The translations under genes were made by a program, and so were the position numbers. Source: JAFLCL01 sp039809495 (GTDB taxonomy: Bacteria > Myxococcota_A > Polyangia > Polyangiales > Sandaracinaceae). From it: a DNA stretch of 64,000 bases. Positions 18,406 through 27,485 of the stretch are shown here, in pieces (position 1 is the stretch's first letter; every line of letters starts with the position of its first letter). Below the pieces are notes generated by a model, which did no database searches, was not told where the DNA came from, and was given only the letters and a program-made list of their open reading frames with translations. Location: positions 1 to 64,000 of the forward strand of contig JBDHVC010000024.1 in assembly GCA_039809495.1 (NCBI GenBank), read 5' to 3'.

Positions 18406-19968
18406 TCAGGACGGGCCAGGCGTCGTCTCGTTGGGGCGGTAGCTCGGGAAGCGACGCTCGAGCTCGGCTCGATGGGCGCGCGCGGCGTCGACGAGCCCCG
18501 CCTGCTCCTCGAGGACCGCGAGGTTGTGGAGCCCCTTGGGATCGTCGGGGTAGCGCTCGACGAGCGCGCGGTAGAGCTCGATCGCCTCGTCGCGACGGCC
18601 CATCGCAGCGAGCGCTCGACCGAGCCCGTTCCCCGCTCGCCGACCGCGGCTCGTCTGAAATCCGTCGCGCTCGATCGCGAGCCGATACGCCGCCTCGGCG
18701 TCGGCGTAGCGCTGACGCGCGTAGAGCGCGTCCCCGAGCAGGAGAGGCGCCTTGGGATCCGCGCGCGTCTCCTCGGTCGCCTCGAGGAAGAGCGCGACGG
18801 GGTCGGCGAAGGTCATTGCGCGGGTGAGGGTCATCATCGAGACCGCGGCGAGGCCGAGCCCGAGCACGAGCGCTCGACCGCGCTCGCGAACGCGGGCCGC
18901 GAGCGCCTCGAGGCCGAGCCCGACGAGCGCGCTCGGGGCCCAGACGGAGAAGAGGAGGTAGCGATCCGCCATCCGATTCTGGAGCGGCGCGAGGAGCTGC
19001 GAGACGGGCAGGAGGCCGACGACGAACCAGGCGAGCAGGGCGGCCGGCCAAAGGGCGCCGCGCCGCCACGCGAGCGTCACGCCGACGATCAGCGCGAGCC
19101 AGAGCGTCGAGGCCGCGATCGAGGTGGGATCGACGCCGTGGACGGGGACGTCGTAGACCACGCTCTCGGGGACGACGAGGAAGGAGAGGCCGAGGTAGCG
19201 CGTGCCGAGGACGGCGACGCTCAGGAGCCGCTCGAGCGGCGTCGCGCCGAGCGGGGTCGCCAACATGCCCACGATCCCGCCGATCCACGCGTGCACGAGG
19301 GCCCAGGTGATCGCCACGGCGCCGCTCGCGACGAGCACGACGCGGTCTTGCGGCCGCCCGCGGAGCACGTCCGCGAGGGCGAGGAGCCCCGGCGCCACGA
19401 CCGCGGCCGCCTTGGATCCGCACGCGAGCGCGACGAAGACCACGGTGAGGGCACGCCGCCGTGTCGTCCGCTCCTCGCTCGAGAGGAGCGCGGCCGCGAC
19501 GAAGAGCAGCGAGAGCACGTCCTTCAGCCCGGCGATCCACGCGACCGACTCGGCGTGCACCGGATGGAGGGCGAAGATCCACGCGCCGAGCACGTAGCCC
19601 CCGGAGCGCAGCCCTGACGCGGAGCGGACGAGGAGCGCGCACGCGAGCGTGTAGAGGCCGAGCGAGAGCACGCGAAACCCGAGCGCGTCGAGGCCGAGCC
19701 AGGCGCGCGCGAGCCAGGTGACGACGTCTCGGATCGGGAGGTACTCCGCGCCGAGCGTGAGGCGCGTCTCGCGATCGAGGTGGCCGAGGATCGCGACGAG
19801 CGCGCTCCACGATCGATCGCTGGCGATCGGGTTGTCGCGCACGAGCCAGGTGTCGTCGTAGCCGAGCCACCCGCCGCCGAGCGAGAGGGCGTACACCACC
19901 ACGATCGCCGCGCCGAGCGCCCACGGGGAGGCGAGCCAGCGCGGGGAGGCGACGCCCGGAGACGACAT
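18406..19968 (-). CDS. Multi-pass membrane protein with TPR tail (TMTC-like glycosyltransferase family)
   Basis: 520 aa with about ten hydrophobic helices in the first ~400 residues, then C-terminal TPR units (about 410-510: DALYARQRYADAEAAYRLAI, YRALVERYPDDPKGLHNLA). The stretch FALHPVHAESVAWIAGLKDV is the signature I associate with TMTC/GT39-like proteins, which are lipid-linked sugar transferases. The acidic GYDDTWLVRDNP in the first loop fits the catalytic acidic motif of that fold. The substrate is unknown. It diverges from another GT-C type gene across a 57-bp intergenic region. Confidence 0.75.
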   Translation of the reverse strand: MSSPGVASPRWLASPWALGAAIVVVYALSLGGGWLGYDDTWLVRDNPIASDRSWSALVAILGHLDRETRLTLGAEYLPIRDVVTWLARAWLGLDALGFRVLSLGLYTLACALLVRSASGLRSGGYVLGAWIFALHPVHAESVAWIAGLKDVLSLLFVAAALLSSEERTTRRRALTVVFVALACGSKAAAVVAPGLLALADVLRGRPQDRVVLVASGAVAITWALVHAWIGGIVGMLATPLGATPLERLLSVAVLGTRYLGLSFLVVPESVVYDVPVHGVDPTSIAASTLWLALIVGVTLAWRRGALWPAALLAWFVVGLLPVSQLLAPLQNRMADRYLLFSVWAPSALVGLGLEALAARVRERGRALVLGLGLAAVSMMTLTRAMTFADPVALFLEATEETRADPKAPLLLGDALYARQRYADAEAAYRLAIERDGFQTSRGRRAGNGLGRALAAMGRRDEAIELYRALVERYPDDPKGLHNLAVLEEQAGLVDAARAHRAELERRFPSYRPNETTPGPS

Positions 19969-19976
19969 CGCCGCCG

Positions 19977-19982
19977 AGCATA
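19977..19982 (-). promoter_or_regulatory. Candidate -10 element (TATGCT), leaderless spacing
   Basis: On the minus strand TATGCT ends 8 bases before the ATG at 19968; no Shine-Dalgarno sequence lies between them. Confidence 0.5.
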
Positions 19983-20013
19983 CGATCGTGCGCGGGCGGC
20001 CACGCGATCCGTG

Positions 20014-20019
20014 TAGCTT
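20014..20019 (+). promoter_or_regulatory. Candidate -10 element (TAGCTT), leaderless spacing
   Basis: TAGCTT ends 6 bases before the ATG at 20026. The GAGGGG in between abuts the ATG and is too close to act as a normal ribosome binding site. It faces away from TATGCT at 19977-19982, giving a compact divergent promoter region. Confidence 0.5.
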
Positions 20020-20025
20020 GAGGGG

Positions 20026-21705
20026 ATGAGCGAGCCCCCCGCGCGAGCGATGGGCGCCACGGAGCGCCGCTGGCTCGTCATCCTCACGGCCGTCGCGCTC
20101 GCCCTACGGGGGATCTGGCTCCTCGAACTCGAGGGGCTGCCGTGGGGCGCCGAGCTCCCGACGGACTCGAGCCTCTACGACGCGGCCGCACGCAGGATCG
20201 CGGCCGGCGACTGGCTCCTCGACCCGCACCCGCTGCGGATGAGCCCAGGCTACTTCTACGCGCTCGGGATCGTGTACCGGGTGTTCGGCGCCGAGCCGCT
20301 GGCGATGCGCGCGATCCAGGCCATCCTCGGCGCGTCGAGCGTCCCCCTCGCGTGGGCGCTCGCGCGCGAGGTGCTGCCGAGCGAGAGCCCGCTCGCGCGG
20401 CTCGTGACCGCCGCGCTCGTGGGGCTCCTCGGCCCGCTCGTCTTCTTCGACGGGGCGATCCTCCCCGAGTCGATCGCCAGCGCGCTCGTCCTCGCGTTCG
20501 CGCTCGCGCTCGCGCGAGCCGTCGCCGATCCGCAGGATGCCCCGCGAGGGCCGGCGAGCTGGGGGGGCGCCGCGCTTCTCCTCGGCCTCGTCTGCCTGTT
20601 CCGGCCGAACGGCGTCCTGCTCGCGCCCCTCCTCGTCCTCCTCGCTGCGAGCGGTGGTGGGCGCCGCGAGCGGCTCACGCGGATCGGCGCGGTGCTCGTC
20701 GGGCTCGCGCTCGCCCTCGCGCCGCTCACGGCGCGCAACGCGGTGGCGAGCGGGCGCTTCGTCCCGCTCACGAGCCACGGCGGGCTGAACCTCTACATCG
20801 GCAACGGGCCTGGGGCGACGGGGACGTTCCGTGCGCCGCCGGAGATCCCGGGGGGCGCTTCTCCCTCGACCCAGTTCGAGGCGTTTCGTCGCGTCGCCTC
20901 GGAGCGGAGCGGGCGCCCGCTCGACGAGGTCGACGCCGATCGCTTCTGGGTGGCGCGCACCGCCGAGCACGTCGCCGCCGATCCGCTCGGCTGGGCCGTC
21001 CTCCTCGCGCGCAAGGTCCACCTCGTCTTCAACGCGCGAGAGCTGGGTCTCGTGCTCCCGTACGCGTTCGCGCGGGAGGCGACCCGCACGCTCTCGTTCC
21101 CGTTTCCGCAGGCGGGCTGGGTCGCGCCGTTCGGGCTGCTCGGTCTCCTCTGGGCCGTCTTCCTCCCACTCCGTGCTGCGCCTGGATCGCCCGGCAGAGC
21201 GCGCCGCGCGCGCGCGCTCGGGCTGGTCACGATCGGCCTCGCGCTCTCCGTCGCTCTCGTCTTCGTCACGGATCGCTATCGAGCACCGCTGCTGCCGCTC
21301 TTCGCGATCTTCAGCGTGCTCTTCGTGCTCGAGGCGCGTCGGCTGGCGGTCGCGCGGGCCGCCCGCCCGCTCACGCTCCTCGGCGTGGCCGCGGCGCTCG
21401 CGGTCCTCCTCGACGTCCCCGTGGCCGGGCGGCCGCACTTCGAGCGCGACTGGGTCGAGCTCGGAGAGCACTCCCTCGCGCTCGAGGAGCCCGAGCGGGC
21501 GCTCGACGCGTTCGAGCGCGCGCTCGAGGTCGCGCCGGGCGATCCGCGCGCGGCGATGGGCGCGGCGTTCGCGCACCACGTCCTTGGGCACGAGCGCGAG
21601 GCGGAGGCGCTCTGGGCTCGGGTCGCGGGCGACGAGGCAGCGCCCGCGGAGCTGCGCGAGACGGCGCGAAGCGCGCTCGCGCGTCGGAGGCCCGGTGAGC
21701 GGTAG
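20026..21705 (+). CDS. GT39/ArnT-like membrane glycosyltransferase with C-terminal TPR
   Basis: 559 aa. The N terminus begins with a helix followed by a periplasmic loop with the acidic motif ELPTDSSLYDAAARRI, typical of GT-C transferases of the PMT_2 family that use polyprenyl-phosphate sugars. About ten further helices follow, then at about 475-540 a TPR-like unit (ALEEPERALDAFERALEVAPGDPRAAM). Acceptor and sugar are not predictable. It lies 33 bp upstream of the AI-2E-family gene on the same strand. Together with the divergent neighbour it forms a pair of GT-C proteins with TPR tails. Confidence 0.8.
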   Translation: MSEPPARAMGATERRWLVILTAVALALRGIWLLELEGLPWGAELPTDSSLYDAAARRIAAGDWLLDPHPLRMSPGYFYALGIVYRVFGAEPLAMRAIQAILGASSVPLAWALAREVLPSESPLARLVTAALVGLLGPLVFFDGAILPESIASALVLAFALALARAVADPQDAPRGPASWGGAALLLGLVCLFRPNGVLLAPLLVLLAASGGGRRERLTRIGAVLVGLALALAPLTARNAVASGRFVPLTSHGGLNLYIGNGPGATGTFRAPPEIPGGASPSTQFEAFRRVASERSGRPLDEVDADRFWVARTAEHVAADPLGWAVLLARKVHLVFNARELGLVLPYAFAREATRTLSFPFPQAGWVAPFGLLGLLWAVFLPLRAAPGSPGRARRARALGLVTIGLALSVALVFVTDRYRAPLLPLFAIFSVLFVLEARRLAVARAARPLTLLGVAAALAVLLDVPVAGRPHFERDWVELGEHSLALEEPERALDAFERALEVAPGDPRAAMGAAFAHHVLGHEREAEALWARVAGDEAAPAELRETARSALARRRPGER

Positions 21706-21738
21706 ACGCCTCTTCGGGCGCGTCGTATACGCCGAGCG

Positions 21739-23217
21739 ATGAGCGGTTCGTCGCCCCCATCGGAAGGCCCGCGCGAGGCGAGCGAGCGCTCTCGCCGGAT
21801 CGTCTTCCTCGGCGCGACGGGGCTGCTCGCGGTCGCGGTGCTGTACGCCTTCCGCGAGGTGCTCGCGCCCTTCACGCTGGCCCTGGTCGTCGCGTACGTC
21901 TTCGCGCCGATCGTCGACTGGCTCCAGGCGCGCCGCGTCGCGGGGCGGAGGATCCCGCGCTCGCTCGCCGTCGTCGTCCTCTACGTCTCCTTGCTCGGGA
22001 CGCTGGGCGGCGCGATCGCCGTGGGGGCGCCCCTCATCGCCAGCGAATTCGGGCGCCTCGGCCGAGAGACGCCGCGGATGCTCCGCACCGCGCGCCACGA
22101 GTGGCTGCCCGCGCTCGACCACGCGGTGCGCTCGTTCAGCGCGGCCGTCGCGATCGATCCCCACGAGGGGGCGCCGAGCGACGAGGACGACGCCGCCAGC
22201 CCGGACGCCCTCGATGAGCGCGCGGGCCGCGATCCCGAGGGTCCGAGCGAGGGGCTCGACGAGGTCGCGCCCGGCCACGTCGCGCTCCGACCGACGGCCG
22301 AGGGCGGCTTCGATCTGGTCCTCCCTCGCGAGGGCCTCTCGATCCGGCCGATCACCGGGGGCGGGTACGTCCTGCGCGCCGAGGAAGATCACGAGCCCGA
22401 GTCGCTGGATCTCTCCGCGCAGATCACCGAGGCGCTGCGACGCCAGATGCGCGAGGGCGAGCAGAGCGCGGGGGCGGCGCTCCGCACCGCGCAGAGCCTC
22501 GTCGCCGCGCTCGTCAACGGCATCTTCAAGTTCTTCATCATGCTGATGATCTCCGCCTACATCCTCGCGACGAAGGACGGGATCCTCGGCTTCTTCAGGA
22601 CGCTCGTCGCGCCTGCTCAGCGCGCGGGCTTCGACCTCCTGCTCGATCGGATCGACAAGGGGCTCGCGGGCGTCGTGCGCGGCCAGCTCCTCATCTGCCT
22701 CATCAACGGCGTGCTCAGCGGCGTCGGCTTCTACCTCGCCGATCTCGAGTATTGGCCCGTGCTCACGCTGATCGCGACCGTGCTCTCGATCATCCCGATC
22801 TTCGGCGCGATCCTGAGCTCCGTCCCGGCCGTCCTCGTCGGCCTCCAGCAGGGCCTGGGCGTCGCGCTCTTCACGCTCGCGTGGATCATCGGGATCCATC
22901 AGATCGAGGCGAACATCCTGAACCCGAAGATCATGGGCGACGCCGCGAAGGTCCACCCCGTGCTCGTCGTCTTCTCGCTCATCGCGGGCGAGCACTTCTT
23001 CGGGATCCTCGGCGCGCTCCTCGCGGTGCCCGTGCTCAGCATCGCGCAGAGCCTCTTCCTCCACTTCCGCGAGATCGTCCTCGGGGTGCCCGTGACGGCG
23101 AGCATCTCGGGGCTCTCTTCGTCGTCCGAGGGCAGCGGGCCGCGACGCGCGCCGGCCGACGCTCCGCCGAGCGAGGCGCGGAGCCCGGCCGCCACACCCG
23201 ACGAGCCCTCGCCATGA
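21739..23217 (+). CDS. AI-2E/PerM-family transporter with large acidic insertion
   Basis: 492 aa, longer than the usual ~350. The N-terminal three-helix part (FREVLAPFTLALVVAYVFAPIVDWL) and the C-terminal block (GIHQIEANILNPKIMGDAAKVHP...GEHFFGILGALLAVP) are clear AI-2E/PerM signatures. Between about residues 130 and 250 there is an extra acidic, low-complexity, strand-rich stretch (around EDDAASPDALDERAGRDPEG and GGFDLVLPREGLSIRP) that the family lacks. The transported substrate is unknown; family members include autoinducer exporters and Na+/H+ antiporters. The stop overlaps the next ATG (ATGA). Confidence 0.9.
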   Translation: MSGSSPPSEGPREASERSRRIVFLGATGLLAVAVLYAFREVLAPFTLALVVAYVFAPIVDWLQARRVAGRRIPRSLAVVVLYVSLLGTLGGAIAVGAPLIASEFGRLGRETPRMLRTARHEWLPALDHAVRSFSAAVAIDPHEGAPSDEDDAASPDALDERAGRDPEGPSEGLDEVAPGHVALRPTAEGGFDLVLPREGLSIRPITGGGYVLRAEEDHEPESLDLSAQITEALRRQMREGEQSAGAALRTAQSLVAALVNGIFKFFIMLMISAYILATKDGILGFFRTLVAPAQRAGFDLLLDRIDKGLAGVVRGQLLICLINGVLSGVGFYLADLEYWPVLTLIATVLSIIPIFGAILSSVPAVLVGLQQGLGVALFTLAWIIGIHQIEANILNPKIMGDAAKVHPVLVVFSLIAGEHFFGILGALLAVPVLSIAQSLFLHFREIVLGVPVTASISGLSSSSEGSGPRRAPADAPPSEARSPAATPDEPSP

Positions 23218-26200
23218 GCGAACGCGCGCGGACCGAGGGCGCGGGCGGGATCCGCGCGGGGCGCGGGGTGACGAGCCTCGCCTCGCTGCACCTCGCGCTC
23301 GTCCTCTCGGGCGCCGCGGGGCTCATCTATCAGATGTCGTGGACGCGCCTGCTCCAGCGCATCTTCGGCGTCGGGGACCTCGCGGTCGCCACCGTCCTCG
23401 CGACCTACTTCCTCGGCATCGGCCTCGGGAACGCGATCGCCGCGCGCTACGTGCGCCGGGTCGAGCGCCCCGCGAGGGTCTACGCGCTGCTCGAGCTCGC
23501 GGTGGGCGGCTACGCGCTCCTCTCGCTCGCGATCGTGCCGGGGATCGGCGCGGCCTACGGCCTGCTCGGCGAAGGCGCGAGCTTCGGCGCGCTCACGCTC
23601 GTGCGCTTCCTCCTCGCGTCGCTCGCGCTCCTGCCGCCCACGGTGCTCATGGGCGCGACGCTCCCCGTCGTCGCCGAGGCGTCGCGGGAGCCCGCGTGGT
23701 CGCGCTCGGTGACGGCGTTCTACACCTCGAACACGCTCGGCGCCGTCCTCGGCGCGGCGACGGCGGGGTTTCTGCTCGTCCCGCGCCTGGGCACGAGGCT
23801 CACGGTCGTCACCGGCGCGCTGCTCAGCGTCGCGGCGGCGGGGCTCGTCTTCGGGCTCATGCGCGACGTCCGGAAGGTGGCGCCGAGCCCGCAGGCCGAG
23901 GCGTCCGCGACCGCGCCCCCGCCCGTCGCGCTCGCGGCGACGCTCGCGTTCTTCGCGGGGCTCGCGGCCCTCGGGAGCGAGGTGCTCTGGACGCGCGTCC
24001 TGCGCATCATCGTCCACGGGACGACCCCGGCGTTCGCGGCGATGCTCGTGAATTACCTCCTCGGCATCGCGGCCGGCGCCCTCCTCACGCGCGCGCTCAG
24101 CCGGCGCGTCTCACCCGCCGCGATCCTCGGCGCGAGCCAGAGCGCGCTCGTCGTCCTCACGGCGCTCGCGATGGTGCTCGTCCCCTTCGTCCCGCGCGTC
24201 ATCCCGATCCTCTCGGGCGAGCTCGACACGGTCCCGCACGCGAGCTGGATCGTCGGCCTCGTCTCGTTCGCGCTGCTCTTTCCGCTCGCGCTCGCGCTCG
24301 GGACGGGCCTCCCCGCCACGTGGGCGATGATCGAGCGAGGGAGCGACGCGGGCCGGGGCGCGGCCATCCTGCTCGCGACCAACACGCTCGGCGGGCTCGT
24401 CGGATCCCTCGCGACCGGGTTCCTGCTCATCCCAACGCTCGGCACCGAGGCGGGCCTGCTCGCCCTCGCCGCGGTCAACGCGCTCGTCGCCTCGCTGGCG
24501 CTCCGACACGCCGCGCCGCGAGGCGAGGCGACGGGCTCGCTCCTCGCGCGCGTCGGCGCCCTCATCCTACCGTTCGCGCTCTTCACGGGCGTCCTCGTGC
24601 TGCGGCCCTCGCTCGATCTCCGCTTCCTCCTCCAGAGCGCCGCGAGCCCGATGGACGCGGTGCTGCACGGCCCGAACGAGTCGTGGGCGTCGCGCGTCGT
24701 CTTCCTGCGCGAGGGCCGCAACACGACGGCGACCATCATCCGCGGCCGCGACTCGCTCACGCTCTACAACGACGGACGCCCGGAGTCCGGCTTCTCGCCG
24801 GGCCGTCCGGGCTTCGGCCCGGAGCTCGTGACGCTCGGGGGCTTGCCCGGCGTGCTCGCGGGGCGTCGCGACGAGGCGCTCGTCATCGGGCTCGGCGCGG
24901 GGCACACGGCGGCGATGGCGCTCGCGAGCGGCTTCGGCCACGTCCGCGTGATCGAGCTCGAGGACGCCGTCGTCGAGGCCTCGCGCCTGCTCTACGAGGC
25001 GCGCGAGCGGCCTTTCCCCCTCGACGATCCGAGAGCGGAGCTCGTGGTCGACGACGCTCGCAACCAGCTCGGGCTCACGCCGCCGGGCTCGCTCGACGCG
25101 GTGATCTCCCAGCCCTCGCACCCCTGGCTCGCCGGCTCGAGCGCGCTCTACACCCACGAGTTCTTCCTCGAGGTCGCGCGCGCGCTGCGCGACGACGGCG
25201 TGTTCGGGCTCTGGGTGAACCTCTTTCGCATGGATCTGCCGCACCTCCAGGCCATCGTGCGGACGCTCGTCGACGTCTTCCCCCACGTCCGCGGCTTCGT
25301 CGTCGAGTCGACGAGCCTCGTGCTCATGGCGTCGCGCACGCCGCGCCCGCTCGGCTTCGACGAGAGCGCCCGGATCCGCGCGATGGACGCGGTCGGGCCC
25401 TTCTTCGCGCCCTATCGCCTCGAGAGCGCGCGCGACGTGCTGGCTCGCCAAGAGCTCGACGAGGCCGCGACGACTGCGCTCGCCGAAGGGGGGGAGACGA
25501 TCGTCGACGATCGACCGCTGCTCGAGCTCGAGCTGGCGGCGCTCCCGGCGGGGGCTGGGATCTCGACGAGCGACCTCGATCGCGCGCTCGGCGCGATCCC
25601 GTGGGCGTCCGAGCCGGCGTCCGAGGAGCTCCTGCTCGCGCGGATCGAGCTCGTCGAGAGCCGACGGCTCGCGCTCGATCGCGTCGCTCGGAGCGTCGGC
25701 CTCACCCCGATGGTCGAGGCGCGGCTCCTCGAGGCGCGGGGGGACGTCACGGGCGCGCTCGCCGCCTACGACGCGCTCGGGACGCCGGACGCGCGCGCGC
25801 GCGCCGAGACGCTGCGCTTCCTCGCGGGGCTCTCGAGCGCGCTCCTCGCGCGCGCCGTCGCCGACCCGGTTCCCTCCGACCTCGCGCTGCGGACGGCGCT
25901 CACGGAGGCTCCGATCCGCGCCGAGATCGTGGAGCACGCGCGCTCGCTCGAGACTCCGCTCGGGCGCTTCGTCGTGGCGAGCGCGGCGGGCTGCGAGGCG
26001 GTCTCGGCGCTCGCGATCGCGGAGCGCGAGGCGCTCATGGCGCGCCTCCCGGAGGTCGCGCACGTCGTGTTTCGCTGCGCGATCCTCCGAGGCGACGGCG
26101 CGGAGGCGAGCCACGCCGAGCAGCTCGCGTGGCGTGGGCGGACGATCCAAGCGTCGGAGCTCACGCAGGTGGGCGAGGCGGCGCGCGCAGGGGGCAATGG

Positions 26201-26492
26201 AGGCCTCGCGCTCCTCTACTTCGAGAGCGCGCTCCGCCGCTATCCGACGGCGACCCGCGCGGCGATCGGCCTCGCGGAGCTGCACCAGCACGACCAGCGC
26301 CCCGAGGCCGCGCGCGAGGTGCTCCTCGCGGCGTATCGAGCGACTTCGGGGCTCGCCGAGGCGAACGCGCGGATCGTCCGCGCCGCGGCCGATCTCGGGA
26401 TCGCGCTCGGCTCCGACGAGGGCGCTGGCGACCCGGGCGAGGCGGCGAGCAGCACCTCGACGAACATGCCCGCGCCCTCGAGCGATCCCTGA
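23214..26492 (+). CDS. Fused multi-TM protein/spermidine synthase-like methyltransferase fold/TPR protein
   Basis: 1092 aa. About fourteen hydrophobic segments in residues 20-480 show the GLIYQMSWTRLLQRIFG start typical of fused membrane spermidine synthases. A SpeE-like domain follows at about 480-760, with nucleotide motif VIGLGAGHTAAMAL (~557), the acidic EL-ED strand end and ISQPSHPWLAGSSALYTHEF. From about 790 the chain is helical and TPR-like to the end (for example LALLYFESALRRYPTATRAAI). The reaction is uncertain; many such fusions do not make polyamines. The start is the ATG overlapping the upstream stop; the longer in-frame extension is not homologous. Confidence 0.8.
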   Translation: MSERARTEGAGGIRAGRGVTSLASLHLALVLSGAAGLIYQMSWTRLLQRIFGVGDLAVATVLATYFLGIGLGNAIAARYVRRVERPARVYALLELAVGGYALLSLAIVPGIGAAYGLLGEGASFGALTLVRFLLASLALLPPTVLMGATLPVVAEASREPAWSRSVTAFYTSNTLGAVLGAATAGFLLVPRLGTRLTVVTGALLSVAAAGLVFGLMRDVRKVAPSPQAEASATAPPPVALAATLAFFAGLAALGSEVLWTRVLRIIVHGTTPAFAAMLVNYLLGIAAGALLTRALSRRVSPAAILGASQSALVVLTALAMVLVPFVPRVIPILSGELDTVPHASWIVGLVSFALLFPLALALGTGLPATWAMIERGSDAGRGAAILLATNTLGGLVGSLATGFLLIPTLGTEAGLLALAAVNALVASLALRHAAPRGEATGSLLARVGALILPFALFTGVLVLRPSLDLRFLLQSAASPMDAVLHGPNESWASRVVFLREGRNTTATIIRGRDSLTLYNDGRPESGFSPGRPGFGPELVTLGGLPGVLAGRRDEALVIGLGAGHTAAMALASGFGHVRVIELEDAVVEASRLLYEARERPFPLDDPRAELVVDDARNQLGLTPPGSLDAVISQPSHPWLAGSSALYTHEFFLEVARALRDDGVFGLWVNLFRMDLPHLQAIVRTLVDVFPHVRGFVVESTSLVLMASRTPRPLGFDESARIRAMDAVGPFFAPYRLESARDVLARQELDEAATTALAEGGETIVDDRPLLELELAALPAGAGISTSDLDRALGAIPWASEPASEELLLARIELVESRRLALDRVARSVGLTPMVEARLLEARGDVTGALAAYDALGTPDARARAETLRFLAGLSSALLARAVADPVPSDLALRTALTEAPIRAEIVEHARSLETPLGRFVVASAAGCEAVSALAIAEREALMARLPEVAHVVFRCAILRGDGAEASHAEQLAWRGRTIQASELTQVGEAARAGGNGGLALLYFESALRRYPTATRAAIGLAELHQHDQRPEAAREVLLAAYRATSGLAEANARIVRAAADLGIALGSDEGAGDPGEAASSTSTNMPAPSSDP

Positions 26493-26511
26493 CGGCGCGG
26501 CCGGCCCGGGA

Positions 26512-27411
26512 TCAGGGAGCGTCGCCGTCGCCCTCGTCAGCCGGCGTGAGCTCGTCGATGAGGACGCGCCCCCAGCCCTCGCGCAGCGGCGCCTCGTAAG
26601 ACTCGTCGGCGCTCGGCGCGACGAGGAAATAGAGCGCGGGGTGGAGGTAGGGGTAGCGCCGCAGCCGAGCGTGCTCGAACGCGTCGTTGGCCTCGGCGAA
26701 GGCGCGGCCGTAGGCGTCGCTGCGGATCGACGCGATGCGGCTCGAGATCTCCTCGCGCACGGCGTCGTCGCTCACCGTCGCGTACATCTCCTCGAGCGCC
26801 TCGATCGCGCGCTCCGCCTCGCCGAGCGTCGCGAGCTGGGAGCTCGTGCTCAAGATCATCCAGTCGGGCGCGGCGCCCAGGCGCGAGGCGTCGAGCAGGT
26901 GCTCGGCGCCCCGCAGGCGCGCGTCCTCGCGGGCCGGGCCCGCGGGCAGCCGAGGCGCGAGCTCGAAGCTCAGCGTGGCGCCGGTGAGCCACGCGAGGCG
27001 TCCATCCTCGGGGAAGCGCGCGCGGCCGCGCTCCAGGATCGCGATCGTCCGCTCGAGGCTCTCGACGGGCACCTCCACGGGCTGGTAGACACCTGCGGTC
27101 GCGACCCAGCGATAGACGGCCTCGAAGTCGGGGTCGAGCGCGAGCATCGCGTCGGCGTAGTCGAAGACGAAGGGGAGCCCCGCGCCCTCCGCGTACGCCT
27201 CCCCCAGGTAGACGAGGGCGCGGGTCCAGACAAGGTCCGCGAGCGCCTCGCGGTGCCCGAGGGAGAAGACGACGAGCCACGCGGGCGGCGGCAGGTAGTA
27301 GACGTCCTCGTAGCGCTCCGCGGCGACGCTCCGCTCGAGCGCCGAGACCCGGAGCCGCGACGCGGCGATGACCGCGAGCGCGAGGGCGAGGGCGATGCCG
27401 GCTTGCTTCAT
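26512..27411 (-). CDS. Membrane-anchored TPR-like protein next to the pilins
   Basis: 299 aa, unknown function. A single N-terminal hydrophobic segment (AGIALALALAVIAAS) is followed by a helical TPR-like body: YADAMLALDPDFEAVYRWVATAG, LERTIAILERGRARFPEDGRLAW and ERAIEALEEMYATVSDDA. The YLPPPAWLVVFSLGHREALADLVWTRAL region resembles conserved myxobacterial TPR proteins (recollection). I use the ATG at 27411; a GTG two codons upstream is also possible. It is the last minus-strand gene of the pilin region, separated from pilA1 by a hairpin terminator, so any cotranscription depends on readthrough. Confidence 0.65.
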   Translation of the reverse strand: MKQAGIALALALAVIAASRLRVSALERSVAAERYEDVYYLPPPAWLVVFSLGHREALADLVWTRALVYLGEAYAEGAGLPFVFDYADAMLALDPDFEAVYRWVATAGVYQPVEVPVESLERTIAILERGRARFPEDGRLAWLTGATLSFELAPRLPAGPAREDARLRGAEHLLDASRLGAAPDWMILSTSSQLATLGEAERAIEALEEMYATVSDDAVREEISSRIASIRSDAYGRAFAEANDAFEHARLRRYPYLHPALYFLVAPSADESYEAPLREGWGRVLIDELTPADEGDGDAP

Positions 27412-27433
27412 GATCACGCGGGGACGGAACGAA

Positions 27434-27459
27434 GAGAGGCTCGCATGGGCGAGCCTCTC
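27434..27459 (-). terminator. Perfect 11-bp hairpin downstream of the proximal pilin gene
   Basis: GAGAGGCTCGC (27434-27444) pairs perfectly with 27449-27459 around a 4-base loop, 27 bases after the pilin stop on the minus strand. The flank read by that strand (TTCGTTCC) is only moderately T-rich. Confidence 0.75.
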
Positions 27460-27485
27460 CTCGAAAGCGGGGACGCGTCAGGCGC

